A stretch of 64,000 nt of DNA from Romanomermis culicivorax (taxonomy: Eukaryota; Nematoda; Enoplea; Mermithida; Mermithidae): NCBI GenBank assembly GCA_963922205.1, contig CAWUHX010000111.1:248001-312000 (forward strand). Direction: 5' to 3'. The translations under genes were made by a program, and so were the position numbers. The notes beneath the pieces are model-generated. The model made no database searches and was not told where the DNA came from. It worked only from the letters and a program-made list of their open reading frames with translations. Shown one piece after another: positions 1 to 13,100 of the stretch. Each line of letters begins with the position of its first letter. The first letter of the stretch is position 1.

Positions 1-7
1 TTTTTAG

Positions 8-1437
8 ATCGGCGATCGATGCCAAGTTGAACTAGAAGGACAAATGCCCAAACGTGGGACTATAATGTATTTCGGTAAAATTTTTCTATGTTCTTTAGAA
101 GTGAAAAAATTAAATATGCAACCCTGAGTTTTTTCATCATTGTTTTAGTCGCACATAATGATCACACAATGAATTTCTTGGTCGGACTTGCGATCTCTGT
201 TAAAGCAAGATGAATATATACACTTTTTATGTATTGGTTGAAAAACTTCTTGGCGCATGGCGTTAGATCTGTATATCAACATTGTGACAAGTAGTATTTT
301 TGTTTTTCAAAATGATCAGAAGTAGTTTTTTTATTTTTTAAACTCATCCAACAATTGAGTTACGAGTAGATTCACGTTTTTCTCACGAAATCGTGAATTA
401 GAAAAACGATTATGTAATTTAGGGAACAAGCTGGAACTTCTGCAGTCTGTAGGTATCATCAGGTCAAAGTAAAACTGAATGAGTGCGTTGAAAAAAATCG
501 GTAGCAGTTATCCTTGTTCGTTGAAATTTAGGCGTTTTTTAATGCCAGATATCGTGGAATTGTACATTCTACAGAATACCTTAAATGAATGCAAAAGAAA
601 ATTGTCTTATTCGAAACTGCAATTGTTATTCACGTGTTATAGAAATAAAAAAACAGGGTGACCAACAGATCTGTAAAACCGGGAAAAGTCAGGGACTTTC
701 TTGGAAGAAAATGAAACACGTGATGATAAACTCAGTGTTTTTATTTCAAATTGTCAAAAAAATTAACGTACTCTGTAGAGATGATTTTGAATAAATTTTT
801 TCGCTGTCTATCATTTTTCGTGTAGCATAACTAGGAAATGTTTTCGTTTATTTACATTTATGAAATATCTATGTATAATAGTTAATTTCAATATCATGTT
901 GAATATATTTCAAAGAAAAACATGCTCGAATCGAGCTAGATGAGCTGGAAGATGAAAAGCGCAAATTAGACCAAGTGGCAAAAGCAGAAAAAACATCTAT
1001 TGATATTCAAATGGCTGAGTTGAAAAATTGATGTAACAGTAAACTACTGAATATAAGTCGGAATAAATTTTTTAAGCGGGCTACCTATTGCCTTGCCATT
1101 TCATAAAAATGTCATGTAAAATGCATTTATTACTCAAGAAACCTGGAAAATCCTGGGATTTTTTTTCTGAAAGTGTTGGTCACCCTGTATAAAATTATCG
1201 TTTTATTCCTTGCGGACTTCTGGTTTAATTTCAGGTGATACTCATTTCAAACCCGGTCCTTGGGTCGGCGTACAATACGACGAGCCTGTGGGAAAACACG
1301 ACGGTACTATCGAAGGCAAAATTTATTTCCAATGTCCACCCAAACGAGGCGCTTTCGTTCGACCCGATTTTGTTACCACCGGTGATTTTCCTGAACTTTT
1401 TGATGAAGAAATGGGTGATTTGCTCGAAGAATTCTGA
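8..1437 (+). CDS. TBCB: Tubulin-folding cofactor B, 3' part (CAP-Gly domain)
   Basis: Two exons, 8-74 and 1235-1437, are joined across an intron with GT at 75 and a TTTCAG acceptor ending at 1234; phase 1 is preserved. They encode the CAP-Gly domain at the C-terminus of TBCB, the chaperone that works with cofactor E to fold and release alpha-tubulin. Visible motifs are RGTIMYFG at the junction, then [18 protein letters not shown], a GKHDG turn and GAFVRP, which match the TBCB type of CAP-Gly. The protein ends [18 protein letters not shown] and then TGA at 1435. Vertebrate TBCB ends soon after GDFPEE, with a short acidic tail, so this tail is slightly longer. The 5' end (ubiquitin-like domain) lies outside the window. 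The 1160-bp intron holds a transposon. Confidence 0.93.
654..1187. mobile_element. Mariner-like non-autonomous element in the TBCB intron
   Basis: The left end CAGGGTGACCAACA at 654 is repeated inverted at the right end, TGTTGGTCACCCTG ending at 1187. The inner bases also pair loosely (CCGGGAAAAGTC against the complement of ATTTTCCAGG). CAGGGTG termini are typical of mariner/Tc1-type elements. TA follows the right end but is not clear on the left, so one flank is degraded. It contains no transposase. Confidence 0.7.
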
Positions 1438-3295
1438 AAGTTGTACAAATTAAGCCTACATGATTTGGTTCAAGGATTATCGATCGACAAGTATATTAAC
1501 GTTCAACAAAATCAGATTTCTTGTTAATTTTTGTTGAAATCCTTGAAAAAATATTTCACTCGAAAATTCGTACACATTATGTTTCGTATAAATAATTTTT
1601 TTGCCTAGAACTTTTATAAAATCCTGCTTGCATATTTAAGTAAAATTATTCTTAATTTCCGCAATGAGCGATTAAAGCATTTTTCCCGGTGTCACACAAC
1701 GTCATTTTTTTCTCTTGTGCACATTCATTTTTATTATTGTATGCATAATATATACCATCTGACGAATTATTTTCATTTTGTATGAATAATATGCAGATTT
1801 CTTGTGCATTTACGTACTGATGTGCGATATAAACAAATTACATACCTGTTATCCTTTTACAAAAGAGATCACCTATACTCTTTGGTAGGCGTTGTGCGTC
1901 ATTGTAATTGACTCCCACGTGTCTATTTTGGTGAAGAATATATATTTGATCAAAATACTTTTTTTTCGTGCGACAATGCAGCTCATTCTCGTAGAAATAA
2001 TGTTCTATAATAAGATGTCTGAGAATTTTAATTTTGATTGAAAGAAAACATGTGTGATGTCAGCAGGAGATAGCCTGAACAAATTATGTTTTAGATGTCA
2101 TACGGCAAAAATGATAATGCATGTACCCGCTGCGTATTTTCAGAAATCGATGCAGAGGTTCATCATTGGGCACAAATAGTTTTTTTACGTGCTTTTACAG
2201 TACTATCTTCGTACTACGGTACAGTGTTGGTCAGAGTCATGATCTCCATATCCCTGAATCCGTTCAGTTGAAAAATGTTCAATGATTCGTGAATTGCTGG
2301 TATCTTTGTATTTGATTTTGATTCGGAAGAGTTTCCTTTTACACGCTTATTTCAAGTTTAAAGTTACTGTAAATAACTTCCATACTTTCGTTCGCACATG
2401 ACCTGATAATCTTGTCTACGTCGAATTCACGCATTTTCCGCGTACGATCCTTGTCAATTTTCGAGTCCGAATTTTCGATCGTCAAGTCCTTACTTCTACG
2501 TACCAGCCGTTGCTTGGCAACGGGCCGCATTGCGGTCTTTGCGCGTCGCTCACTATCCGGTTATTCAACTTTCGATCATTTTTCAACGCGCCCATCTTAA
2601 TATATGTAACCTATGGGACGACGTTGCGGCTACTGTGTAGTAATAGATGTCATTGAGTCGGGTTTAATTTACTACTACCCGGTCCGCTCCGCGTGCATAC
2701 ACACGGCGTGACGGAAGATTATTCTCCTTTTTCACTGGCTGCTTTTTTGTTATATACATATAGGTGCGCAGCGCAATACAAGGGGACGACGACGCAGGCT
2801 ACCGGCGGCGGTGAGCCTTCGTTTTTTGTTGCTGCTGCTGCTTTTTAAAACTAGCCTCGCTAGCTGAAAGAAAGGAGGGACTTTAGTACAACAATCGAGC
2901 AGTTTATCGAAAAATCGATTTTCGGCTTTGCCTATTCGTTACATAAGCGAAAATATTCCTCGAGAGGCGTAAGGAGAAGTATATAGATTGAGAGAGAAAG
3001 AGCGAAAAGGAAAATGGAGCGCTCAGTTTTATGTAGCTTCAGGTTTGAAAGGAGTTCGGTTGGTTGCTCCGGAAAGATTTTTAGAGTATGTGCGCGTTGC
3101 GTTTTGTTCCCTGGGTTCCATTTTTGAAAAAGGGCGCCTGCGGCAACGAAATTGACTCACAACTTCGCCAATATATAGCTCTTCTTCCTTTTTAAAAAAG
3201 TCGTCTGAAAATGTTTTATTCCCTCAAAACTCGTTTATTCCAGGATGATTTTTTTGCTCTGTCTCTTCTCTTCCTTAAATTCATCCTTTTCTTTT

Positions 3296-3300
<5 letters not shown>
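1438..3300. other. Intergenic region between TBCB and calmodulin
   Basis: No gene is supported here. Short open frames on both strands around 2339-2600 overlap each other and show no family motif. The stretch from about 2600 is richer in GC (TCCGCTCCGCGTGC near 2687, a GCTGCTGCTGC run near 2833) and probably holds the calmodulin promoter. No TATA box could be assigned with confidence. Confidence 0.4.
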
Positions 3301-4583
<1,283 letters not shown>

Positions 4584-5089
4584 AAAATACTTCGAACGGT
4601 TTGTGGTAACCCTTATATTTTGTGTTCCTATCTCTCTCTCTCATTTTTTGATGTTATACACTATTTTTCTTTCAATTCTATTTTTTCGTTTTGTTCTCGT
4701 TTGTTCCATATAAACTATATATAATATACATTTGCGCCATTTTTTGCATGGTGTAACGTATAAGCAACAAAAATTTCGGCATAAAATTATGAAATTTGTG
4801 ATGAGAAACTGAAAACAATTATTGGTTATTTCAGGCTATCCGAGTCTCTTTGAAAAACTTTCCGGTTTGTTGATTTTCCACACAAAATTTGAGGTCGCGC
4901 GAGTTTTTTTTTTTTTGAGGAGGAAAAACATTTTCGCCTTTTTGTTTCATTTTTCGCATATTCCGCTTATATTATCTTGTATTTTGAGCAAGAAAATCTT
5001 CATTATATATAATTTATCAAATATAGTCGTATACTTCTGCGATAAAATGCCGGTAGTTATGATGACACACATTTCGAAGTACAAATTTG

Positions 5090-5095
5090 AATAAA
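5090..5095 (+). terminator. Likely calmodulin polyadenylation signal
   Basis: AATAAA lies 507 nt after the calmodulin stop codon. No other canonical signal was noticed between the stop and this point. Confidence 0.5.
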
Positions 5096-5109
5096 CCCCA
5101 TTTTCGAAA

Positions 5110-6850
5110 ATAGATTTGAGTTATAGTGACAAAATTACTATTAAGAAAAACTGGAGCTTTCTGGAGAATCTGGAAGACTGGAAGTAAAATGATGTAAAAT
5201 AATTGGCTTGTCCACAATACAACGAAACTTAAAATAAGTCCCAAAACAGCGATTCTCGCTACAGCGAATAGTAAAAGCAAACATCATTTTAATTATAAAT
5301 ATGGAAATTAGGTATGTTAAAATCGTTTTTGCTAGTTGAAATAGTCTATTTGCATTTAACCATCTAAGTTTCACATGCTATTGTGCTGTAGTTACGGTAG
5401 ATATGCACGAATGAACTATTCCAAAATCACAAAAAAATCTGTCGGAGAAACATTTTTGCGAAACGTTTGAAAACGAAAACCAAAAATTATCGTAAGGATG
5501 ATTAAAGTTGTTCTGAATGGAGCTTAATTGCGAAAAAATGAATTAATGAAATAAATAACACAAAATGAAATAAGCTGATGAAATGAATAAAATAATTGAG
5601 CAGTTAAGGCAGAACAAAACAATAATTAAGAAACAAAAATAAAATAGTGTAGTAAAAAGTAGGTAAAAAATATAGCAGAACTATACACCACCTGAAAAAG
5701 TTAAACAAAAAGTGGCTCGAAATAGAATATAAAAAAACATTTCAAAAGAAACAACAAACACGCATGCAGATATGTTAATAATAAACAACCAGAGTAAAAA
5801 GCCGTAATGTGCCATAGAGCCATAATGTCAGAAACCTGGCGATTGATAGCAAAATGTGTGACAATCAGCATCCACCAGATCGAAATGGAGGACCAATTAG
5901 GTCACGCACCAAACCGTTTACTTTCTTGAAAATTCGCTATTTTGAGAATCTGTTCGGAGACTTTGCTGTTTTGAGACCTCACTTTTTTGAGAATCGTGTA
6001 TTGGGAATTGCTGTTTTGAGTTTCGCTGAATAGGGGTAAAATCAAATAATTCACTATTTCATCCATTTTTAATTTATGAGCATTTTATAACAAAGAATCC
6101 TTCCACACTTGACAAAATCATGTGTTTATGCGGGAATGAACAATTATCACGGCTATCAAGTTCTAATGCTCGTACACTGCACAGTTGACAAAAGCTTGAA
6201 ATATTCTTGAAGTCGTTGCAGGAGATCGCTTTTGCTCTATAAAAATATAAGTCCATACGATATTGTGAAAACTGCCAAAGAAAAAATAAGTGCATTTGGA
6301 AACATTTGTTCCATAATTCCTTACTGTAGCAAAAGGTGTAAAAATCGAATCATAGCTAACTATCCTCCGATGGAAAAAAAGTACATCTAAATAAATTTTT
6401 CAATGCCCTGTAGAGTTTTACCTTGTCTTTACATGTTTAAAAAAAACAAATTTTCGAATTGACGAATCTTTTTTCTGAGCTCAATGTTTTCCTGATCAGA
6501 AGAACACTTGGGACTGATAGGATCACTATAATCTCTTTTAGCCCCAAAGAACGTGAATTGCATGCGAGTTATGAACAATCTGAGTACTCGGGCAGCCTTT
6601 ACTCAGATTGAATGCGGCACTGACGTCACTGCATCTGTCATTCTGTGCATCTTCAAAAATATAGTTTGTCGGCACTGCAAGATTTCAAACGACTATACAG
6701 TTATAACTACAAGGTAGTGATTGGGGATTTGAAGTCGATTCGGTAAAATTGAACTTCATTCTGAAATGATTTCCCGTTTTTTTGGAAATACATTGATTCG
6801 ATGAGTGCAAGATATTATATCCTGAAATTTGAAAAGTTGTTTAAAAGGAT
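5110..6850. other. Region with no supportable gene upstream of the 6854 exons
   Basis: The stretch is A-rich (notably 5540-5760). Between about 5930 and 6030 a TTTTGAGA-like phrase recurs four or more times. A possible small exon near 6703-6741, in the frame YNYKVVIGDLKSIR and ending at a GTAAAA donor, may belong to the plus-strand gene that ends at 7104, but its phase does not fit the favoured reading of the next exon. Confidence 0.3.
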
Positions 6851-6853
6851 TAG

Positions 6854-7104
6854 TTAGTCTGGACACTTCCGGTTGGAGGACAACCGTAAACGGGAAAATA
6901 TTTGCATCATGCAAGCTGTTAAACTTGACAACTTTTGAAATTTTCGTTTGCAGCAAAAAATTTACATTTCTTTACCCACCTTCGATTCTTTCGAAATATC
7001 CTCCCGTTTATCGTACAAATATAACAAATTATCTAGACAAGAGTAAGGCAGCCAAACAGGCGGTTTTTCCGCCGACAAACGATTCTAAAAAGAAAATAAT
7101 TTAA
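6854..7104 (+). CDS. 3' end of an unidentified plus-strand gene
   Basis: The last two exons are read as 6854-6885 and 6954-7104. They are separated by a 68-bp intron (GTAAAC...TTTTCGTTTGCAG), a classic short nematode intron. Joined, they read LVWTLPVGGQPKKFTFLYPP, continue through SKYPPVYRTNITNYLDKSK, and end in a basic tail DSKKKII with TAA at 7102-7104. The family is not recognised. Third-base choice (TCG, CCG, GCG, AAC) looks like the real genes nearby. The next bases, 7105-7107, are the stop codon of Nup160 on the other strand, so this segment is not a shadow of a Nup160 exon. An alternative splice phase would end earlier, at TAA near 7050. Exons further upstream were not found with confidence. 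Confidence 0.4.
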
Positions 7105-10100
7105 TCAAATTTTAGAATCACCGAGGACATTGATGTTAACTTGTAGATTGAATTCTTCGAGGCTGACGTTAAATAACAAAGATTCGATGTATAATCTGAG
7201 GCAATCGGCGGCTTCGTTCAAAAAATCGTATTCCATTAAAATTCGCAAATATTCGGGCATATCGATTTTCTAAAAAATTTGGTGATTGAAACCATAAAAT
7301 GTGAAAAATTGGTAAAAAGTCTCGATGCCTAAACAAACGTTGTATCCCGAGATAAAAAAGTTGAAAAACTCTCAGATCAATACTTTATATTGCTGCGAAA
7401 ACCAGGCCGGCAGAACTTGGCCGTAAGACAATAAACGACGACAAACGCAAGCGTACAATCGCGGCGCCGCATAAATTGTCGAAAAATGTTCCAAAAAACT
7501 TCGCAAAATTTGCCAACTCAATTCACCTAACGTTGAACGGCATTGCGAAGGCGTAAATTTTAACAATAATTTATTTTCGTCCAACCAATCGAATTCTTTA
7601 GCGTTATTTTGATTTTGATCTAGGCTCGATTTGCTGCAGACGCTGACTAAAATGCAGCTAAAAAATGGCGCTTTAGAATAAAGTCGAAAAGTTGATCTCT
7701 CAAAAGCTTCGGCCTCAAAAATCTTTTGCAATCCAATTTTTGTCCAATTCGTCTATTTTATAATATCCAATGGTATCGATCATCTCAATTGGCAATTTTT
7801 TCTTATACTATGTACCATTTTTGAAAATTATAAGCCAAAAAATCTATACGAAAAAATCTTTTTGTACAGTAAGAAGACCAAAAAGTGTACTTTGCATACA
7901 ACAAGTTTCATCCAGGTTCATAATTGACAAAAAAGCAACATGCATTTAAAAAAAGTTATATTTCATTGATGGTACCCGAAATCCATCAGAATGACCGGTT
8001 AGATACTATTCAAGCCTACTCTCTTATATGACTGAAATCTACAAAAATGTCGGTCGTTTCAAAGGCTTATCAAGACCCTATTTTTGATTTTTTAAGCTAT
8101 TCGAAGGCCAAACTTCGCCTTTTCTACCGTTTCTACTATATTACTTCGAAAAAATGAGTCACGCTAGCCGATTACATCTCAGAGAGTGAGTTTTTCCTGT
8201 CATACCTGAACGTTAAACTATCAAAAACTGTTTCCAATTTGAGATCGTAAGCTAACGACAAGCTACACGCCAAGTCGTAACGTTTAATATTGTTCAGTTT
8301 TGATACGGTTTCTTCAGCAGAAAGATATGCTGAAAAAAAATCGTCGGCAAACTCTTCATTATGCTCTAACTAATTTATGTAAGAAAATGAGAGGTTTTAG
8401 TTTTAAGGGGGTGTGAACGTGAACAAGTGGAAAAAAGCTCACGAAGAGCAGCTTACAGTAAATTTCCTGTTGTCGCGCGATAGTTGATAAACATTGAGCT
8501 AATAGAAGTTCACGTTTTAGATCGGGTACATAAAAAATTCGGCTTCGTTTTGCTAAAAACGTAATCATTAAGTAAAAAAACGCAAAAGCTATATTTCTAA
8601 AATTGTCTTGGACATCAAAAATTGGACGAGACAAAAGCCGTCAGAATCAAGCATACAGTTTACTTGAGAATCAGTTTTATAATTTCTGATCGGTATTGAA
8701 GTAAAAATAATCAATAGAAATAAAAAACGAGGCTCAAATTGATCTTTTTTGTAAGTGTTCATTTTTTATTTGCATTTCTAGAACAAATTTTCTATTTTCC
8801 CTATTCATTATTTCGTACCCTAATATTTTTCGCTTTCCTCGAATATGATACAATTCATTTCATTCTACAGATTTTTGGAAATTTTTCTAATGATATAGAA
8901 ATTATTCTACAAAAAAATCCCTACCTCGAACATTGTCAATTTCCTCGTCGTCGGCCGTCCTTTTGGGAGATTTCTTACCTTGATCTCGATCCTAGGAATT
9001 TTTCGAGTGCATTTATAAATCGTAGAGACGCTTCGACATTCTTACATACTTCATGTTGATAGGCGTCCATGGTTGTCATTACGAAGGCTGGCTTAGTCTC
9101 AACTAACAGTAAATTTTGCACGCAAAAAGACAAAGCTTTGAGCCGTTGATCGAGAATTTCTTGATTAACGGAAGTTTCGGCTTTTAGCCGATTAGCTAAT
9201 TCGTAATAATAATTAGCGGCTGAAAGGGGAGCAAGCTTAACATACAGGAAACTAGAAATTTAGTTTGTCTTGACTACAATTATGTAGGGATGGGACGTTT
9301 TTTAGGCGGATCCGGATACATATCCCATCTCTAAAATTATGCAACTGTCATGATGTCTTCGAAAACCGTTAAGATTTTTAGTCGTAAGATTATCGTTCTA
9401 CTTACAAGATTTTTGTAACATTACACGGTGTCCTGCAAATGGAATCGTGACTCACCTTTTTCAAAATTTCGAAGTTTGACGGAATATAACGCTAAAACGT
9501 TGTAGACGTTTTCTTGTTGAATATCGGCGTTGCGCGCTCGATTTTCAAGAATATCGATAAACTAAAATACGATAAAAATCTACGCTACTGTAAATTAAAT
9601 TAAATCTTAAGCATTGTCTCTAGATTTGATTAACGAAAAAAATGTATTTCGTTCTGATGTGTCACTAATAAATACAGCGTAAAAAATTTATAAGTGTAAA
9701 ATCGCGAATTTGTTTCGTGGCATAAGTTTCATTTCAACGTTAATTCGGTGCATATTTCGTTAAAAGCTGAAAATCGTTGTTTGATCAGAATTTCAATAAA
9801 TTGCAAATGAGACAAATGATCTCGAACGACAACACTTTTCATGAAAATTGGATAAAAATGAGCTTCTGAAAATGTTTATACTCAAAATTAAAATTTTGAT
9901 AAAGCAAGTTCAGTGCAATCTATCGAAAAGTATTTTTGGATGTTATCCAGGCTGTCCTGTAGGGAGGGGTATTGGGGGGTATTACACCTACCCGAAGTCC
10001 TAAAAATTGATCACAGGAAAATAGAGTGTTTAGTAAATATTTAGCTACTCTATCCTCGGCAAATTTCTAACTTTACTCCTACCTGTATATCTGGTCCTGG

Positions 10101-13100
10101 AGACCTATGATTATCACTTAATTTAAAACTATTATTGCTTTTAAGGAGAAACATTACTTCATCTTCAAAAGTGCCGTAGTCAAATGCGATTAATTTCGTA
10201 TGATTTTTAGTTTCCAAAAGACGAACGACGAACAATCGTAGACACGTTTTGCGACTAAACAAGAGAGGGAACAAAGTCGAATATCGGCATGTTGGGGACT
10301 TTCCTCATAAAATTGACTTGATAGAATACAATAAACTATTATAAAATTAATTTTAAGAAAAATAGTTGGAAGCATTTGACATAACAAGGAATTAAGCAAG
10401 AATATTACAATTACCTAGACGAGTTAGGATTATGCTGTAAGGATAAAAACGCTTTTTCGAACTGCGAAGTCGCCAAATAATGCTTGAAGAGCATAGTCCA
10501 TAACAAATGCTAAAAATTCTATTCGTCAAAATCGGCGGAAAATTCGACAACAGAATTTACTCTTTGACTATTCTCGGTTTGACACTGATTCTGTAGACCA
10601 TCTTGACATAGCTCGATAACTTGTTCATCGAATCCACGTTGTTCGAACATCTCAGCGATCTACATTGCGTGCGCAAAACTGAGATTACATGACATTTGGC
10701 GAGGATGAAAAATTTTCGAACTTACCTTCAGATAAAACTGAATTTGGCATTCTTCTGAGGACATATTTTCGAAGCCGAGTCGACTCAATAAGTGGACGTC
10801 TTTGTGTTCATCTTCTAATCCACCGTAAGCTTGTCGAAAAGCAACTAAAGCCTGAAAACTCGAAACATTCAGTAAGGTACTTTTAAGAAAAAGTCATCTT
10901 CAGCTGCTTTAAAGTTGTCATTTTAAGCAAATTGATGTTAGTTTACCTCAGAAGCTACATCTAGTTGCAGCAGCGCTTGACCACGGATGAAGTGTCGTAC
11001 GAATCTCATTTCTCGGCAAAAAACGTCCAAGTAATCGCACAATTTCTGAAAAAATATCCAGAAAAATTAACAAGCTGCTATTTTCCGAAGATCTAATTTT
11101 TCTAAAAAATTCATGTATATTCTACTGGCATGTATGCAGCTACGCAAACTCCATTGGCTCAAGAGGTATGGTGCAGCCAATAAGTTCGGTTAGTGCACTG
11201 GTTCTTTATTTGAATCGTTCCATGGAGGGTTCACGCATTATCTTTTGATGCCAAGTGTGTCTTCATCAAATAATTTTCCGCTGTTTCGTTGGGGTTTTCA
11301 TTTGTTCAAATTCCTTTTAAACGACCCCCCTCCTTGCACCGTGCAAAAAGGTCTAAAAAAGTTCTTGCACGGAGAAATTTTTTTGTATCCAGATAATAGA
11401 GCAAAAGTACCATATTCGACCTAGTTCATTAATATGAAAGTATTTTCTTCGATAACATTCAATATTAGTATTAAATATGATGCAAAAAGTTGAAAAGCTA
11501 AATGTTATCCTTTAATATCGTCAAAAATTATGTTGTCGCGCAAGAGACAGTTTAAACTATTTGGTTCCAATTTGACTTTCAAGAAACTGTATGAAACGCT
11601 TTAAAAAACGAAATCAATGTCATAATGTTTTCAGAATCAGAAAATCATGAATTTTAGAAAAGTACTTGATAACAAATACAGATACTCGGAAAATTGATTG
11701 AAATATTAAAATTTATTCAGTTCAACAGAAATTTTTTCGTTTTTTCAGTTTTTAGGCGCCCCAAAATCCAATTTTTATTTTCAAAAAGTTGATGTCTGAC
11801 CTTTGCAGCGTGTGAAAGCTGGGCTGTTTCATAGGCTACTTTGTTATCCAGAATATTTAATATGAGCTGATGCTGAATATAAGCCTATCTGCTATAGAAA
11901 TTTAGCCATTTGATACGTACATTTTCCAGGTCTTAGTCTACTCATTTTGTAATGGCAGATGTAGGGTCGCAGCATAAGTACTATTCAAAAAATCAGAACG
12001 CTTGAGAACAGTATTCATGAAATTTTTTATTCATTACTTCGATTCCTTAATAGTGGACGGCTGGGACAAGCTTTTTCACCCTGACCGGGGCCATAGCGAT
12101 AAAATTACCCCTATCCATCGCACTCACACGTTAACTATCCAATGAAAGTGAAATGATATTACTTGAGTAAAATTAATTAGCATGTAGATTAGAATCAAGT
12201 TTTATTAAAGAGAAATGATCAAATTTGCAGTCTGTTAATAAAAACTTGTGACCAACAAAGTTGGAAGGCAGGTACTTCGACATTGTCCACATTAAGTTGC
12301 TCATCAGTAAAAGCTTTAATTGAACGATTTTGTTGAAAATTTTGTAGTAAGTAGAAATCAAAACAAAACAGCCTATTTTTCTTTAACAATTCGCATTGGT
12401 ACACTCGTAACATATTCAACGAAATTCTCACCTATAGTACAATTATTATATTTTAAATTTTCATATGATGAAAATAAATAGCAACAGAAGCGAAAGTCAG
12501 AACACCAGAATAAATTAATCTGTCAAGAAGTCACTAATTCTCAATCTCAATTTAATCATCCTACATTAGAAGAGATACTTCCTAACTACAACGCCAATTT
12601 TCATAAACGAGAGAAAATATTCAGTGTGGAGATTTGAGCAACCATCAGTTGAATAACCGAGTATGATAATGTTTGCAATTTTTTGGTCGATTAATGTTCT
12701 GGTAAATCCTCAACTTTAATCACCCGTCTGCCGGCCATTTTTGGAAAATGTTCCAACAGGGGTCGGAGCCAACAACTTTCGACTTCCCCTATCGGTGGCC
12801 GCAGAACGATGTTCCATGTTCTTTGATAGTGTTTTTGTTCAATGATTCTGAGATCATAATAAATGATTTTATAGTCTAGGATCAGTCATTTCGCTGAAGC
12901 TGTCATGCTAAAATAGACTATACGTGCATAGATCCCTTCAACTTACAATGACTGTCTCGTATCGACTGTTGTTTAACAAAAAATCGAATAAATCCAACGA
13001 AACTCCCGTCGGCCAAATATATGATAAAGAAATATTAATCGTTTTGGCACAAGTTTGACGAAAAAATGAGGTGGTTTCTTCGTTCGTGCCCCGCAGATAT

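Noticed and set aside
10083-10157. Longer version of the Nup160 exon ending at 10083
   Set aside because: The donor at 10157 keeps phase and joins FEDE directly to FIDILENRA, as in human HNE-VVGIIESRA; the longer form adds residues absent in the family.
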